From NCBI RefSeq assembly GCF_003352465.1, contig NZ_CP031153.1, forward strand, positions 2,098,465 through 2,162,464: a stretch of DNA of 64,000 nt, in the 5' to 3' direction. The first letter of the stretch is position 1. Each line of letters opens with the position of its first letter. Positions 8,736 through 15,650 of the stretch are shown in pieces. Position numbers and translations under genes: made by a program. The stretch is from Kordia sp. SMS9. Lineage in GTDB: Bacteria > Bacteroidota > Bacteroidia > Flavobacteriales > Flavobacteriaceae. Under the pieces are notes generated by a model, which had not been told where the DNA came from, made no database searches, and saw nothing but the letters and a program-made list of their open reading frames with translations.

Positions 8736-9311
8736 ATGAATTCAGAGAAAAAAACAATCAAAACAGAAAAAATCATTCTAGGAATTGATCCTGGAACTAC
8801 GATTATGGGTTTTGGATTGATAAAAGTTGTGGGGAAAAAGATGCACTTTTTGCAACTGAATGAACTTCAACTTCAAAAGTACAAAGACCATTATTTAAAG
8901 TTAAAACTGATTTTTGAACGCACGATTGAATTGATAGACACCTACAATCCTGACGAAATCGCGATTGAAGCGCCATTTTTCGGAAAAAATGTACAGTCCA
9001 TGTTAAAACTTGGGCGCGCGCAAGGAGTGGCGATGGCAGCAGGTTTATCACGCGAAATTCCGATCACAGAATATTCTCCCAAAAAAATTAAAATGGCAAT
9101 TACTGGAAATGGAAATGCGAGCAAAGAGCAAGTTGCCAAAATGTTACAAAGTTTGTTGCAACTCAAAACGCTTCCCAAAAACCTAGATTCTACCGATGGT
9201 TTGGCGGCGGCAGTTTGTCATTTTTACAATTCAGGTAGAGTGGAAATTGGCAAAAGTTATTCGGGTTGGGGAAGTTTTGTAAAACAAAATGAAAAGCGTG
9301 TTAAAAAGTAA
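8736..9311 (+). CDS. ruvC: Crossover junction endodeoxyribonuclease RuvC
   Basis: 191 residues from ATG 8736 (MNSEKKTIKTEKIILGIDPGT); the earlier ATG at 8697 adds an atypical extension. The four acidic catalytic positions are present: Asp in LGIDPGT, Glu in IAIEAPFF, and the DxxD pair in NLDSTDGLAAAVCHF. RuvC resolves Holliday junctions with RuvAB. Divergent from the flippase-like gene; no ruvA or ruvB in the window. Confidence 0.95.
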   Translation: MNSEKKTIKTEKIILGIDPGTTIMGFGLIKVVGKKMHFLQLNELQLQKYKDHYLKLKLIFERTIELIDTYNPDEIAIEAPFFGKNVQSMLKLGRAQGVAMAAGLSREIPITEYSPKKIKMAITGNGNASKEQVAKMLQSLLQLKTLPKNLDSTDGLAAAVCHFYNSGRVEIGKSYSGWGSFVKQNEKRVKK

Positions 9312-9339
9312 TTATTCCCATAAACTCTAACTAATATGT

Positions 9340-9627
9340 ATGAATACCAAACTAGAATTTTGTAAAACCTGCGTCAACCGATCATTTTCTTCCGCAAATG
9401 GTATTGTATGTGGTTTAACAAATGAAAAACCGAACTTTGTACTAAATTGTCCCGATTTTGAAAAAGATATCAAAGAAGAAAAGCGCATTGCAGATAGGAA
9501 AGCAATGTTAGAAGCGGAAGAAGTGTACGACGATAATGGGAAATCTGTTCCAACTTGGAAAACTATATTAAGTATTGTCATATTTATAATAGTAGTCGTA
9601 CGATTGATTATGCGTTTATCAAAATAA
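9340..9627 (+). CDS. Small Cys-containing membrane protein of unknown function
   Basis: 95 residues. The N-terminal part has CKTC, then single cysteines in GIVCGLTN and NCPDF, compatible with a small zinc site. A charged helix and one C-terminal transmembrane helix (WKTILSIVIFIIVVVRLIMRL) follow. I recall similar short proteins in flavobacteria but no function. Its stop (9625-9627) lies in the same frame as the following hemW, four codons before the HemW homology begins. Confidence 0.7.
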   Translation: MNTKLEFCKTCVNRSFSSANGIVCGLTNEKPNFVLNCPDFEKDIKEEKRIADRKAMLEAEEVYDDNGKSVPTWKTILSIVIFIIVVVRLIMRLSK

Positions 9628-9639
9628 AAAAAGAAAAAT

Positions 9640-10764
9640 ATCGCTGGAATTTATATACATATCCCGTTTTGTAAGCAAGCCTGTCATTATTGCGATTTTC
9701 ATTTTTCTACTTCGTTGGCGAAAAAAGATAAAATGATGAATGCGTTGCAGAAAGAATTGCAATTGCGTCAAGCGGAATTGGAAAACACAACCGTAGAAAC
9801 TATTTATTTTGGTGGCGGCACGCCAAGTGTACTTTCGTTAGCAGAAATCAATCAGATGCTGGAAACAGTGTACAAATACTATACAGTTTCTGAAGCTCCA
9901 GAAATTACCTTAGAAGCCAATCCAGATGACTTGACGGAAACAAAAATTAAAGAACTTTCTAAGTCTAAAATAAATCGTTTAAGTATTGGTATTCAGTCCT
10001 TTTTTGAAGAACATCTAGCGTTGATGAATCGTGCACACAATGGTGTAGAAGCGAAGCAATGCCTTGAAATTGCCACACAGTATTTTGACAATATTACCAT
10101 CGACTTGATGTACGGCATTCAAGGCATGACCATGGAACAATGGAAAACCAATTTGGAAACGGTTTTTAACTTTGACATTCATCATATTTCCAGTTATGTC
10201 CTTACGGTAGAACCGAAAACTGCATTGGAAAAATTTATCCGACAAGGAACGTACAAAGACGTTTCTGACGAAGCATCGTTGGCACATTTTAATATGTTGG
10301 TGGCAGAAACTCAAAAACAAGGCTTCATTCAATATGAAATTTCAAGTTTTGGCAAACCCACGTACTTTTCCAAACACAACACTTCGTATTGGAAAGGCGC
10401 GAGTTACTTGGGAATTGGTCCAAGTGCACATTCGTATCAAAAAGGAAGTAGAAGCTGGAATGTTTCTAACAATGCAAAATATTTAAAAAGTATTGAACAA
10501 AATATACTTCCTATCACCACAGAACAACTTTCCAAAGACGATCAATACAACGAATACATTATGACAGGTTTGCGGACGATTTGGGGAATTTCGTTGCCGT
10601 ATATCAAAGAAAATTTTGGCGAAAGCTACTTGAATCACACACATAAAATAGCGAGATTACATTTGCAAGAAAAAACACTGCTACAAGAAAAAAACACGTT
10701 AAAATCTACTCAAAAAGGAAAATTTTTATGTGATGGCATTGCGGCAGATTTCTTTAAGGTGTAA
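9640..10764 (+). CDS. hemW: HemW-like radical SAM protein, without a canonical start codon
   Basis: From 9640 the frame reads (I)AGIYIHIPFCKQACHYCDFHF, the normal N-terminus of HemW, with the CX3CX2C iron-sulfur motif at residues 11, 15 and 18. Later: YFGGGTPSVL, ITLEANPDDL, RLSIGIQSF and ISSYVLTVEP, all typical. HemW is a heme chaperone related to coproporphyrinogen III dehydrogenase. The codon where homologues have ATG is ATC, and between the in-frame TAA (9625) and 9640 there is no ATG, GTG or TTG. The first standard start (TTG 9715) would delete the cluster. Length from 9640 is 374 residues. Possible explanations are a rare ATC start, readthrough, or a sequence error. Confidence 0.85.
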   Translation: MAGIYIHIPFCKQACHYCDFHFSTSLAKKDKMMNALQKELQLRQAELENTTVETIYFGGGTPSVLSLAEINQMLETVYKYYTVSEAPEITLEANPDDLTETKIKELSKSKINRLSIGIQSFFEEHLALMNRAHNGVEAKQCLEIATQYFDNITIDLMYGIQGMTMEQWKTNLETVFNFDIHHISSYVLTVEPKTALEKFIRQGTYKDVSDEASLAHFNMLVAETQKQGFIQYEISSFGKPTYFSKHNTSYWKGASYLGIGPSAHSYQKGSRSWNVSNNAKYLKSIEQNILPITTEQLSKDDQYNEYIMTGLRTIWGISLPYIKENFGESYLNHTHKIARLHLQEKTLLQEKNTLKSTQKGKFLCDGIAADFFKV

Positions 10765-10774
10765 ATCTATTTTT

Positions 10775-10865
10775 GTTAAATGTTAAATGTTGAATGTTGA
10801 ATGTTGAATGTTGAATGTTGAATGTTGAATGTTGAATGTTGAATGTTGAATGTTGAATGTTGAAT
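10775..10865. repeat. Thirteen tandem 7-bp repeats
   Basis: Two copies of GTTAAAT (10775-10788) are followed by eleven exact copies of GTTGAAT (10789-10865). It lies between hemW and the cyclase gene, 85 bp before the latter's promoter motif. Such arrays vary in copy number by slippage. The unit is not a multiple of three but lies outside coding sequence. Confidence 0.95.
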
Positions 10866-10949
10866 GATTTTGCGTGCATTAAATTTAGATCGAATTAAAA
10901 TTTCAAAAACAGATTTTTAAAATTCATTCTTAGGTTGAAAATCAATTCG

Positions 10950-10957
10950 TATTTTTG
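10950..10957 (+). promoter_or_regulatory. TAnnTTTG promoter box right before the cyclase start
   Basis: TATTTTTG fits the Bacteroidota -7 consensus and ends only 4 nt before the ATG at 10962. Transcription would begin at or very near the start codon, suggesting a leaderless or very short-leader mRNA. Confidence 0.5.
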
Positions 10958-10961
10958 CACT

Positions 10962-11708
10962 ATGATTTGTACCATTCAACGTAAAAGCGCCAAACATCAA
11001 ATAGATTTATCAAAACCTTTAGACATTTCCATTCCACTTCGAGCGTCCAAAGACAATGTAAATGCTTGGTATATTGGAGAGCCAACAATTGAGCCAGTGC
11101 GTTCAGATGATTGGGTTGGAAGCGTGAAAGAAGGTGGCGATGTCAATTTTAATAATATTTATTTCAATCCGCATTCACACGGAACGCATACAGAATGTGT
11201 GGGACATATTACAGAAGAAGTTTACTCCATAAATAAACACTTAACACAGTTTTTCTTTTACGCAGAACTCATCACGGTAGTATTGGAAAAAAAGGGAGAT
11301 GATTTTGTCATTTCTAAAAAACAATTGCAGTCCATCATCGGAAATAAAAAGCGAGAAGCGATTGTCATTCGTACGTTGCCCAATTTTAACGAAAAGTTGC
11401 ACAAGCAATATTCACATACCAATCCACCTTATTTAGATGAACAAGCTGCCATATATCTTCGCGAGAAAGGTATTGAACACTTGTTAATCGATTTACCGAG
11501 TGTAGATAAGGAAAAAGATGAAGGAAGATTGTTAGCGCACAATGCGTTTTGGAATACTGCGGGAACACTGCGCATGAACGCAACCATTACAGAATTTATT
11601 TTTGTGGCAAATGCTATTGAAGATGGCGCGTATTACGTAAATCTTCAAATTGCACCGTTTGAAAATGATGCGACGCCAAGCAAACCTATATTGTATAAGA
11701 TTTTATAA
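10962..11708 (+). CDS. Cyclase-family / kynurenine-formamidase-like metal hydrolase
   Basis: 248 residues from ATG 10962; an upstream ATG at 10935 lies before the promoter box and was rejected. The metal-binding pattern HSHGTHTECVGH (HxGTHxDxPxH-like) identifies the cyclase family (PF04199), which includes bacterial arylformamidases. Other conserved segments are DISIPLR, VIRTLPN and LLIDLPSVDKEKDEGRLLAHNAFW. The Asp of the usual HxGTHxD is replaced by Glu. No tryptophan-degradation genes are near, so the substrate is open. Confidence 0.85.
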   Translation: MICTIQRKSAKHQIDLSKPLDISIPLRASKDNVNAWYIGEPTIEPVRSDDWVGSVKEGGDVNFNNIYFNPHSHGTHTECVGHITEEVYSINKHLTQFFFYAELITVVLEKKGDDFVISKKQLQSIIGNKKREAIVIRTLPNFNEKLHKQYSHTNPPYLDEQAAIYLREKGIEHLLIDLPSVDKEKDEGRLLAHNAFWNTAGTLRMNATITEFIFVANAIEDGAYYVNLQIAPFENDATPSKPILYKIL

Positions 11709-11722
11709 TTAAATTGAGATAC

Positions 11723-12115
11723 CTATTCTCCGCGAAGATTTTTTTGAATCTCTTTGCTAATTTGATCCAATGTTGGAAATGATTCTAGTTTTTCACTAAA
11801 TTCTTTCAGTTGATCTTGTACAATACGCTTAATTTTATTTTCTAAAATTTCATCAATAGTTTCTCCGTAATCGGGAATGGGTTCACCAGATTTTTTAATA
11901 GGAATGGTCATATCACCTTTTCCAGTGATCAACCATAGCGGATTTAACTCTGGATACGTATCGATTATACGCTCCAAAACATCACTTCCGATAGAAGCCC
12001 CAGATTTTGATTGCTTACTTGTATAGCCATTGCCTACTTTTATGGAGATATCAAAGGCGCGCATACTCATATTTTTATATTGAATAAACTCAATGATTCT
12101 GTCGATTATTTTCAT
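11723..12115 (-). CDS. Xre-like HTH regulator, copy A
   Basis: 130 residues. The N-terminal 65 residues form a phage-repressor-like HTH: MSMRAFDISIKVGNGYTSKQ, then IGSDVLERIIDTYPELNPLWLITGKGDM, a pattern common in flavobacterial repressors. The C-terminal part is a charged helix probably used for oligomerisation. A clear paralogue is the next gene (12357-12770). An 8-bp-arm inverted repeat lies just upstream. Confidence 0.82.
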   Translation of the reverse strand: MKIIDRIIEFIQYKNMSMRAFDISIKVGNGYTSKQSKSGASIGSDVLERIIDTYPELNPLWLITGKGDMTIPIKKSGEPIPDYGETIDEILENKIKRIVQDQLKEFSEKLESFPTLDQISKEIQKNLRGE

Positions 12116-12132
12116 TTCATATAGATAAAATT

Positions 12133-12156
12133 CTATGAAAATTTAATATTTCATAG
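12133..12156. promoter_or_regulatory. Inverted repeat upstream of HTH copy A
   Basis: CTATGAAA-N8-TTTCATAG, 18 bp before the start codon, perfect in both arms. Candidate autoregulatory operator. Confidence 0.5.
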
Positions 12157-12356
12157 AAAATAGTTTTTAAAATTAGAAAACGTCACTTATACTGACAGTA
12201 AATCAGCACAAATAAGTGAAGTTATAAATATACAAATTTTTGTGTGAGATATCGCGTTTTTTCTGAAAAGACAGGAATTTTATATCCTGAATTCTCAATT
12301 TTGTCAGAAATTAGCTTTGGGAGATTTGAATAGTAGCGAGAAAAAAGGGGAGTTGT

Positions 12357-12770
12357 TTAAGAATTATCTTGTGTTTTGCGAATTTCTTCTCGAATTTCTT
12401 CCATGGTTGGAAACGTGTCTAGTTTGTCTAATAGCAGTTGAATTTGACGTTGCATAGCACGTTCTATTTTATGATCAATAATTTCATCAATAGAATTGTA
12501 CTGCAAAGGTGACTCATCCGTACCATTTGTGTTTTTTTCATCCTTTGTGAGTTCAATAGTCATCTTTCCATCGCCCGTAAGTAACCAAAGTGGATTTAAA
12601 TCAGGATACGTGCCGATTATTCTCTCAAGAACATCACTACCTACGGAAGCTTTTGATTTTGATTGCTTGCTCGTATAGCCATTTCCTACGTTTATTGACT
12701 GATCAAACGCGCGCATGCTTAAATTTTTGTGCTTGATAAAGACGAGTATTCTGTCGATTATTTTCATCAT
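12357..12770 (-). CDS. Xre-like HTH regulator, copy B
   Basis: 137 residues (MMKIIDRI; start at 12770 or 12767). The first 70 residues are nearly the same as copy A (MRAFDQSINVGNGYTSKQSKSKASVGSDVLERIIGTYPDLNPLWLLTG). The C-terminal region is diverged, but both end in a helix with an F-P-T-(L/M)-(D/E) segment. A tandem duplication with separate 240-bp spacing; each copy has its own inverted repeat. Targets unknown. Confidence 0.82.
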   Translation of the reverse strand: MMKIIDRILVFIKHKNLSMRAFDQSINVGNGYTSKQSKSKASVGSDVLERIIGTYPDLNPLWLLTGDGKMTIELTKDEKNTNGTDESPLQYNSIDEIIDHKIERAMQRQIQLLLDKLDTFPTMEEIREEIRKTQDNS

Positions 12771-12784
12771 TTTATGAAATTAGT

Positions 12785-12807
12785 CTATATAAAATTTTCT
12801 TATATAG
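12785..12807. promoter_or_regulatory. Inverted repeat upstream of HTH copy B
   Basis: CTATATAA-N7-TTATATAG, 15 bp before the start. It shares the CTAT/ATAG ends and the following ATAGAAAATAGTTT with the site of copy A, so the promoter was duplicated with the gene. Confidence 0.5.
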
Positions 12808-12907
12808 AAAATAGTTTGTAATATTATACTGTTAATTCTATAACGTGTGTCATAAATTCGACACAAGTATAGCAATTTACTAATTTTATTAAACTTATAG
12901 CATATAA

Positions 12908-13168
12908 ATGATACGAAAACAACAACGTACTAAGCTCAAAGAAGTGTTAGGATATCATTACACACGTGGCGTCCTAAAAATTTTAAAGGAAAAAAGCATT
13001 ACTAGCAGAAACGGCAAACCCTACGGTTCTTCTATGATTCGAAACGTGTTCAATGGTTTGAATGAAAATGAAGATATAGAAAATGCCATCATTGAACTAT
13101 TTGTTCGAACGCAAGAAGAACTTAGAGCAAGAGAAGAAGCTCGGAATCGAATATTAGGTATATCGTAA
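12908..13168 (+). CDS. Small conserved hypothetical protein
   Basis: 86 residues, basic N-terminus. The segment KLKEVLGYHYTRGVLKILKEKSITSRNGKPYGSSMIRNVFNGLNENEDIENAI looks like an HTH-type DNA-binding helix bundle of the kind found in short flavobacterial proteins, but I do not recognise a named family. Divergent from HTH copy B with 137 bp between, so the two may share a control region. Confidence 0.6.
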   Translation: MIRKQQRTKLKEVLGYHYTRGVLKILKEKSITSRNGKPYGSSMIRNVFNGLNENEDIENAIIELFVRTQEELRAREEARNRILGIS

Positions 13169-13281
13169 GTTCTTTATGTCATATTTTACAACTGATAATG
13201 TGTTTAAACATCAAATCAACAAAAAAGAGTACATTTACAAGGATGAAAAATCAGAGATGATTTTTGTAAAATTACTTGTAT

Positions 13282-13914
13282 ATGGATATCGTTTTGTCAG
13301 TATTAATTGGAGGAATTGTAGCATATTTTTTGTATGATTATCTTGGGAAAAGACAATCAGAAAAACGCATTACTCATCAATCGCATCTGTTGCTAGATAA
13401 AATTAAGAGTGTTTGCAAGCTCACTACTGTAGAAGGTGATTTTAGTGAAATTTTTCATTATGAAGATAAGTCAGCACACTTTTTGCGAATGATTTCCAGT
13501 AAAAAAAGTGCCATCATTGTGATCAAAGCAAAAGCGAGCGTAGGATATGACTTGGCAAAGTTGCGTTTACAAGCAGATGAAAACAACAAAAAAATACGCA
13601 TTGTTCATTTTCCACAACCTGAAATTTTAACGGTTGAAACTGATGTTACCTACTATGATATTAAAGATGGATTGCTCAATAAGTTTAAGGCAGACGATTT
13701 GACCAAACTAAATAGAGAATCCAAGCAACATATTATTGACAAAGTTCCAGAAAGTGGTCTGTTAGAAGCTGCTAAAAAAGAAGCATTAAATGCAATTTTA
13801 GTGATAGAAAACATTGTAGAAACCATTGGATGGGAATTGGATTATGGAGACATAACGTTGCCAGAAGATGACATTCGTTCTTTACAGGAACACACTAAAA
13901 ACACCAAGGCATAA
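13282..13914 (+). CDS. DUF4230 membrane-anchored protein
   Basis: 210 residues from ATG 13282 (an in-frame TTG at 13276 is less likely). One N-terminal membrane helix (MDIVLSVLIGGIVAYFLYDYLGK), then the DUF4230 region: ICKL-like KLTTVEGDFSEIF, AIIVIKAKASVGYDLAKL, and IRIVHFPQPEILTVETDV. Function unknown; the fold probably faces the periplasm. Confidence 0.8.
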   Translation: MDIVLSVLIGGIVAYFLYDYLGKRQSEKRITHQSHLLLDKIKSVCKLTTVEGDFSEIFHYEDKSAHFLRMISSKKSAIIVIKAKASVGYDLAKLRLQADENNKKIRIVHFPQPEILTVETDVTYYDIKDGLLNKFKADDLTKLNRESKQHIIDKVPESGLLEAAKKEALNAILVIENIVETIGWELDYGDITLPEDDIRSLQEHTKNTKA

Positions 13915-14085
13915 GTGTTTGGAATTCATGTTTTTGAATCGAAAAAGTGATTTCTCTAGTAGTTTTATAGGATAAAAAATACTGAAATTGGTAGTTTATC
14001 GAAATTTTATACTGATTTAAAGAAAAGCTAACCTACATTCATACAATCTTACTGTATATTTGCAATAACCTAAAATAACAATAAG

Positions 14086-14223
14086 ATGTCACTAATTGAT
14101 AGAGTCGTTTATTACCTAAATGATGTATTGGTGAGTTTGGATATTACACCAATCCAAAAGACGACAACGAAGCAAAAAAGCAAAACAAAAGAAATGACTG
14201 ATCGTACTGATATCAGTGCATAG
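14086..14223 (+). CDS. Possible 45-residue small protein
   Basis: ATG 14086 opens a 45-codon frame (MSLIDRVVYYLNDVLVSLD then a Lys/Thr-rich tail) ending at TAG. A good -7 box, TATATTTG, lies at 14055-14062, giving a leader of about 20 nt. An amphipathic N-terminal helix is plausible. No homologue known to me; called because promoter and frame agree. Confidence 0.45.
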   Translation: MSLIDRVVYYLNDVLVSLDITPIQKTTTKQKSKTKEMTDRTDISA

Positions 14224-14290
14224 CTTTTTTATCATTCCTTAAATACCATTTGTTGCATAGATTTTTATATCTTGTTTGCAAATAGCGTGT

Positions 14291-14662
14291 ATGAATATTG
14301 AACTACTTCGCGAATATTGTATCAACAAACCCGCAGTAACAGAAGAATTTCCTTTTGATCAAGATACGCTTGTGTTTAAAGTTTTGGGAAAAATGTTTGC
14401 CTTAACATCTTTAAAGAAATGGGAAGAAGGGTTGGCAGCAGTCAATCTAAAATGTGATCCTGAAAAAGCGGAAGAACTTCGCGGTGAATACGAAAGTATC
14501 AAGCCAGGATTTCACATGAGCAAAAAACATTGGAATACGATAGAATTATTTCAAGGGGAATTGCCTAATACATTTATACAAGAATTAATTGACGATTCAT
14601 ACCATTTAGTCATCAAAGGAATGACCAAAAAACAACAAGCCGAACTCACAAAATATCAATAA
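14291..14662 (+). CDS. MmcQ/YjbR family protein
   Basis: 123 residues from ATG 14291. The typical features are present: LREYCINKPAVTEEFPFDQDTLVFKVLGKMFAL at the start, NLKCDPEKAEELR, PGFHMSKKHWNTIEL and LIDDSYHLVIKGM. The fold is CyaY-like and was proposed to bind DNA; the biological role is unclear. Followed after 11 bp by the DUF1272 gene, probably the same transcript. Confidence 0.9.
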   Translation: MNIELLREYCINKPAVTEEFPFDQDTLVFKVLGKMFALTSLKKWEEGLAAVNLKCDPEKAEELRGEYESIKPGFHMSKKHWNTIELFQGELPNTFIQELIDDSYHLVIKGMTKKQQAELTKYQ

Positions 14663-14673
14663 AAATAAAAACG

Positions 14674-14943
14674 ATGTTAGAAATTCGTCCAAACTGTGAG
14701 CAATGCAATAAAGACTTATCATTTGATGCGCAAGATGCTGTTATATGTACGTTTGAATGTACGTACTGTGAAGCATGTGCTATGGGCGACTTAAAAAATG
14801 TATGTCCCAATTGTGGTGGAAACTTTACCAAACGTCCAATTCGCCCAAAACATCTGTTAACAAAGTATCCAGTAAGCACTAAAAGAGTCTACAATCCAAC
14901 CGATATTAACGAACATTATAAGAAAATAGGAGAGACTAGATAG
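14674..14943 (+). CDS. DUF1272 zinc-ribbon-like protein
   Basis: 89 residues. Cysteine pairs CEQC, CTFECTYCEAC and CPNCGG form a zinc-binding module. The sequence LEIRPNCEQCNKDL ... FTKRPIRP is characteristic of DUF1272. Function unknown. Likely co-transcribed with the MmcQ-like gene. Confidence 0.88.
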   Translation: MLEIRPNCEQCNKDLSFDAQDAVICTFECTYCEACAMGDLKNVCPNCGGNFTKRPIRPKHLLTKYPVSTKRVYNPTDINEHYKKIGETR

Positions 14944-14974
14944 AAAATAGGCGAAAAATAGCCAAAAAAGCAAA

Positions 14975-15028
14975 ACCATTAATCTGTTCAAAGAGACCAT
15001 TAACCTGCTTAAAAAAACCTTTAATCGA
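14975..15028 (+). promoter_or_regulatory. Three direct repeats with 21-bp period upstream of the phosphorelay cluster
   Basis: ACCATTAATCTG (14975), ACCATTAACCTG (14996) and ACCTTTAATCG (15017) start exactly 21 bp apart, that is, on the same DNA face two turns apart. LytTR-type regulators bind short direct repeats with this phasing, and a LytTR regulator is encoded at 18055. The last repeat ends about 35 bp before a TACGTTTT box (15064). Confidence 0.65.
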
Positions 15029-15099
15029 AAGAACTGTGCGTTCTCGCATATAAAGTGGGAATTTACGTTTTAATTGCTGAAAAACTATAAGTTAACTAA

Positions 15100-15513
15100 A
15101 TGATGGAAAATCTTTCATTTTTATTTATCGAAGATGACGAGATCGAAGTATTAAAGTTCAAAAAGTCCTTAAAAAAACTAGGATTCACGCACAAAATACT
15201 CGAAGCGAAAAATGGAGAGGAAGCCCTTGATGTCTTAAAAAAGAAACAAGAGTTGCCTAATGTCATTCTTTTGGATTTAAATATGCCTAAAATGAACGGT
15301 CTCGAATTTCTAAAAGAATTGAAACAAGATCCGCATTTACGTTACATTCCAGCCATCATCGTTACCACTTCAAACAATCACCAAGACATGCTTGAAAGCT
15401 ATAATCTTGGTATTGCAGGATACATCATCAAACCATTGCGCTACGAAGATTATATCAAAAAAATTCAACGTGTTGTTGACTATTGGATGGTGAACGAAGT
15501 CATTGAGTTTTAA
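15100..15513 (+). CDS. Single-domain response regulator (receiver)
   Basis: 137 residues, CheY-like only, no output domain. Acidic pocket Glu11-Asp12-Asp13, phospho-acceptor Asp59 (VILLDLNMP), Thr89/Thr90 and Lys111 (IIKPLRYEDY). Such receivers pass phosphate through an Hpt protein or act by protein contact. It heads a cluster with a hybrid-sensor-type kinase, an Hpt protein and a LytTR regulator, and has a phased direct-repeat array upstream. Confidence 0.92.
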   Translation: MMENLSFLFIEDDEIEVLKFKKSLKKLGFTHKILEAKNGEEALDVLKKKQELPNVILLDLNMPKMNGLEFLKELKQDPHLRYIPAIIVTTSNNHQDMLESYNLGIAGYIIKPLRYEDYIKKIQRVVDYWMVNEVIEF

Positions 15514-15650
15514 ATACTTCCTTTCTTAAATTTTATACCAACGAAAGTTTCAAAAGTGCATTTCATCGGTTAATTGTGTTTATTGACCGAAAATTATTTT
15601 GAATTTACTATCTTCAAGCGCAAAATCCCTTGAAACTAGAATTGCGTTCA

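Noticed and set aside
10775..10865. CRISPR array
   Set aside because: 7-bp units without spacers; a simple tandem repeat.
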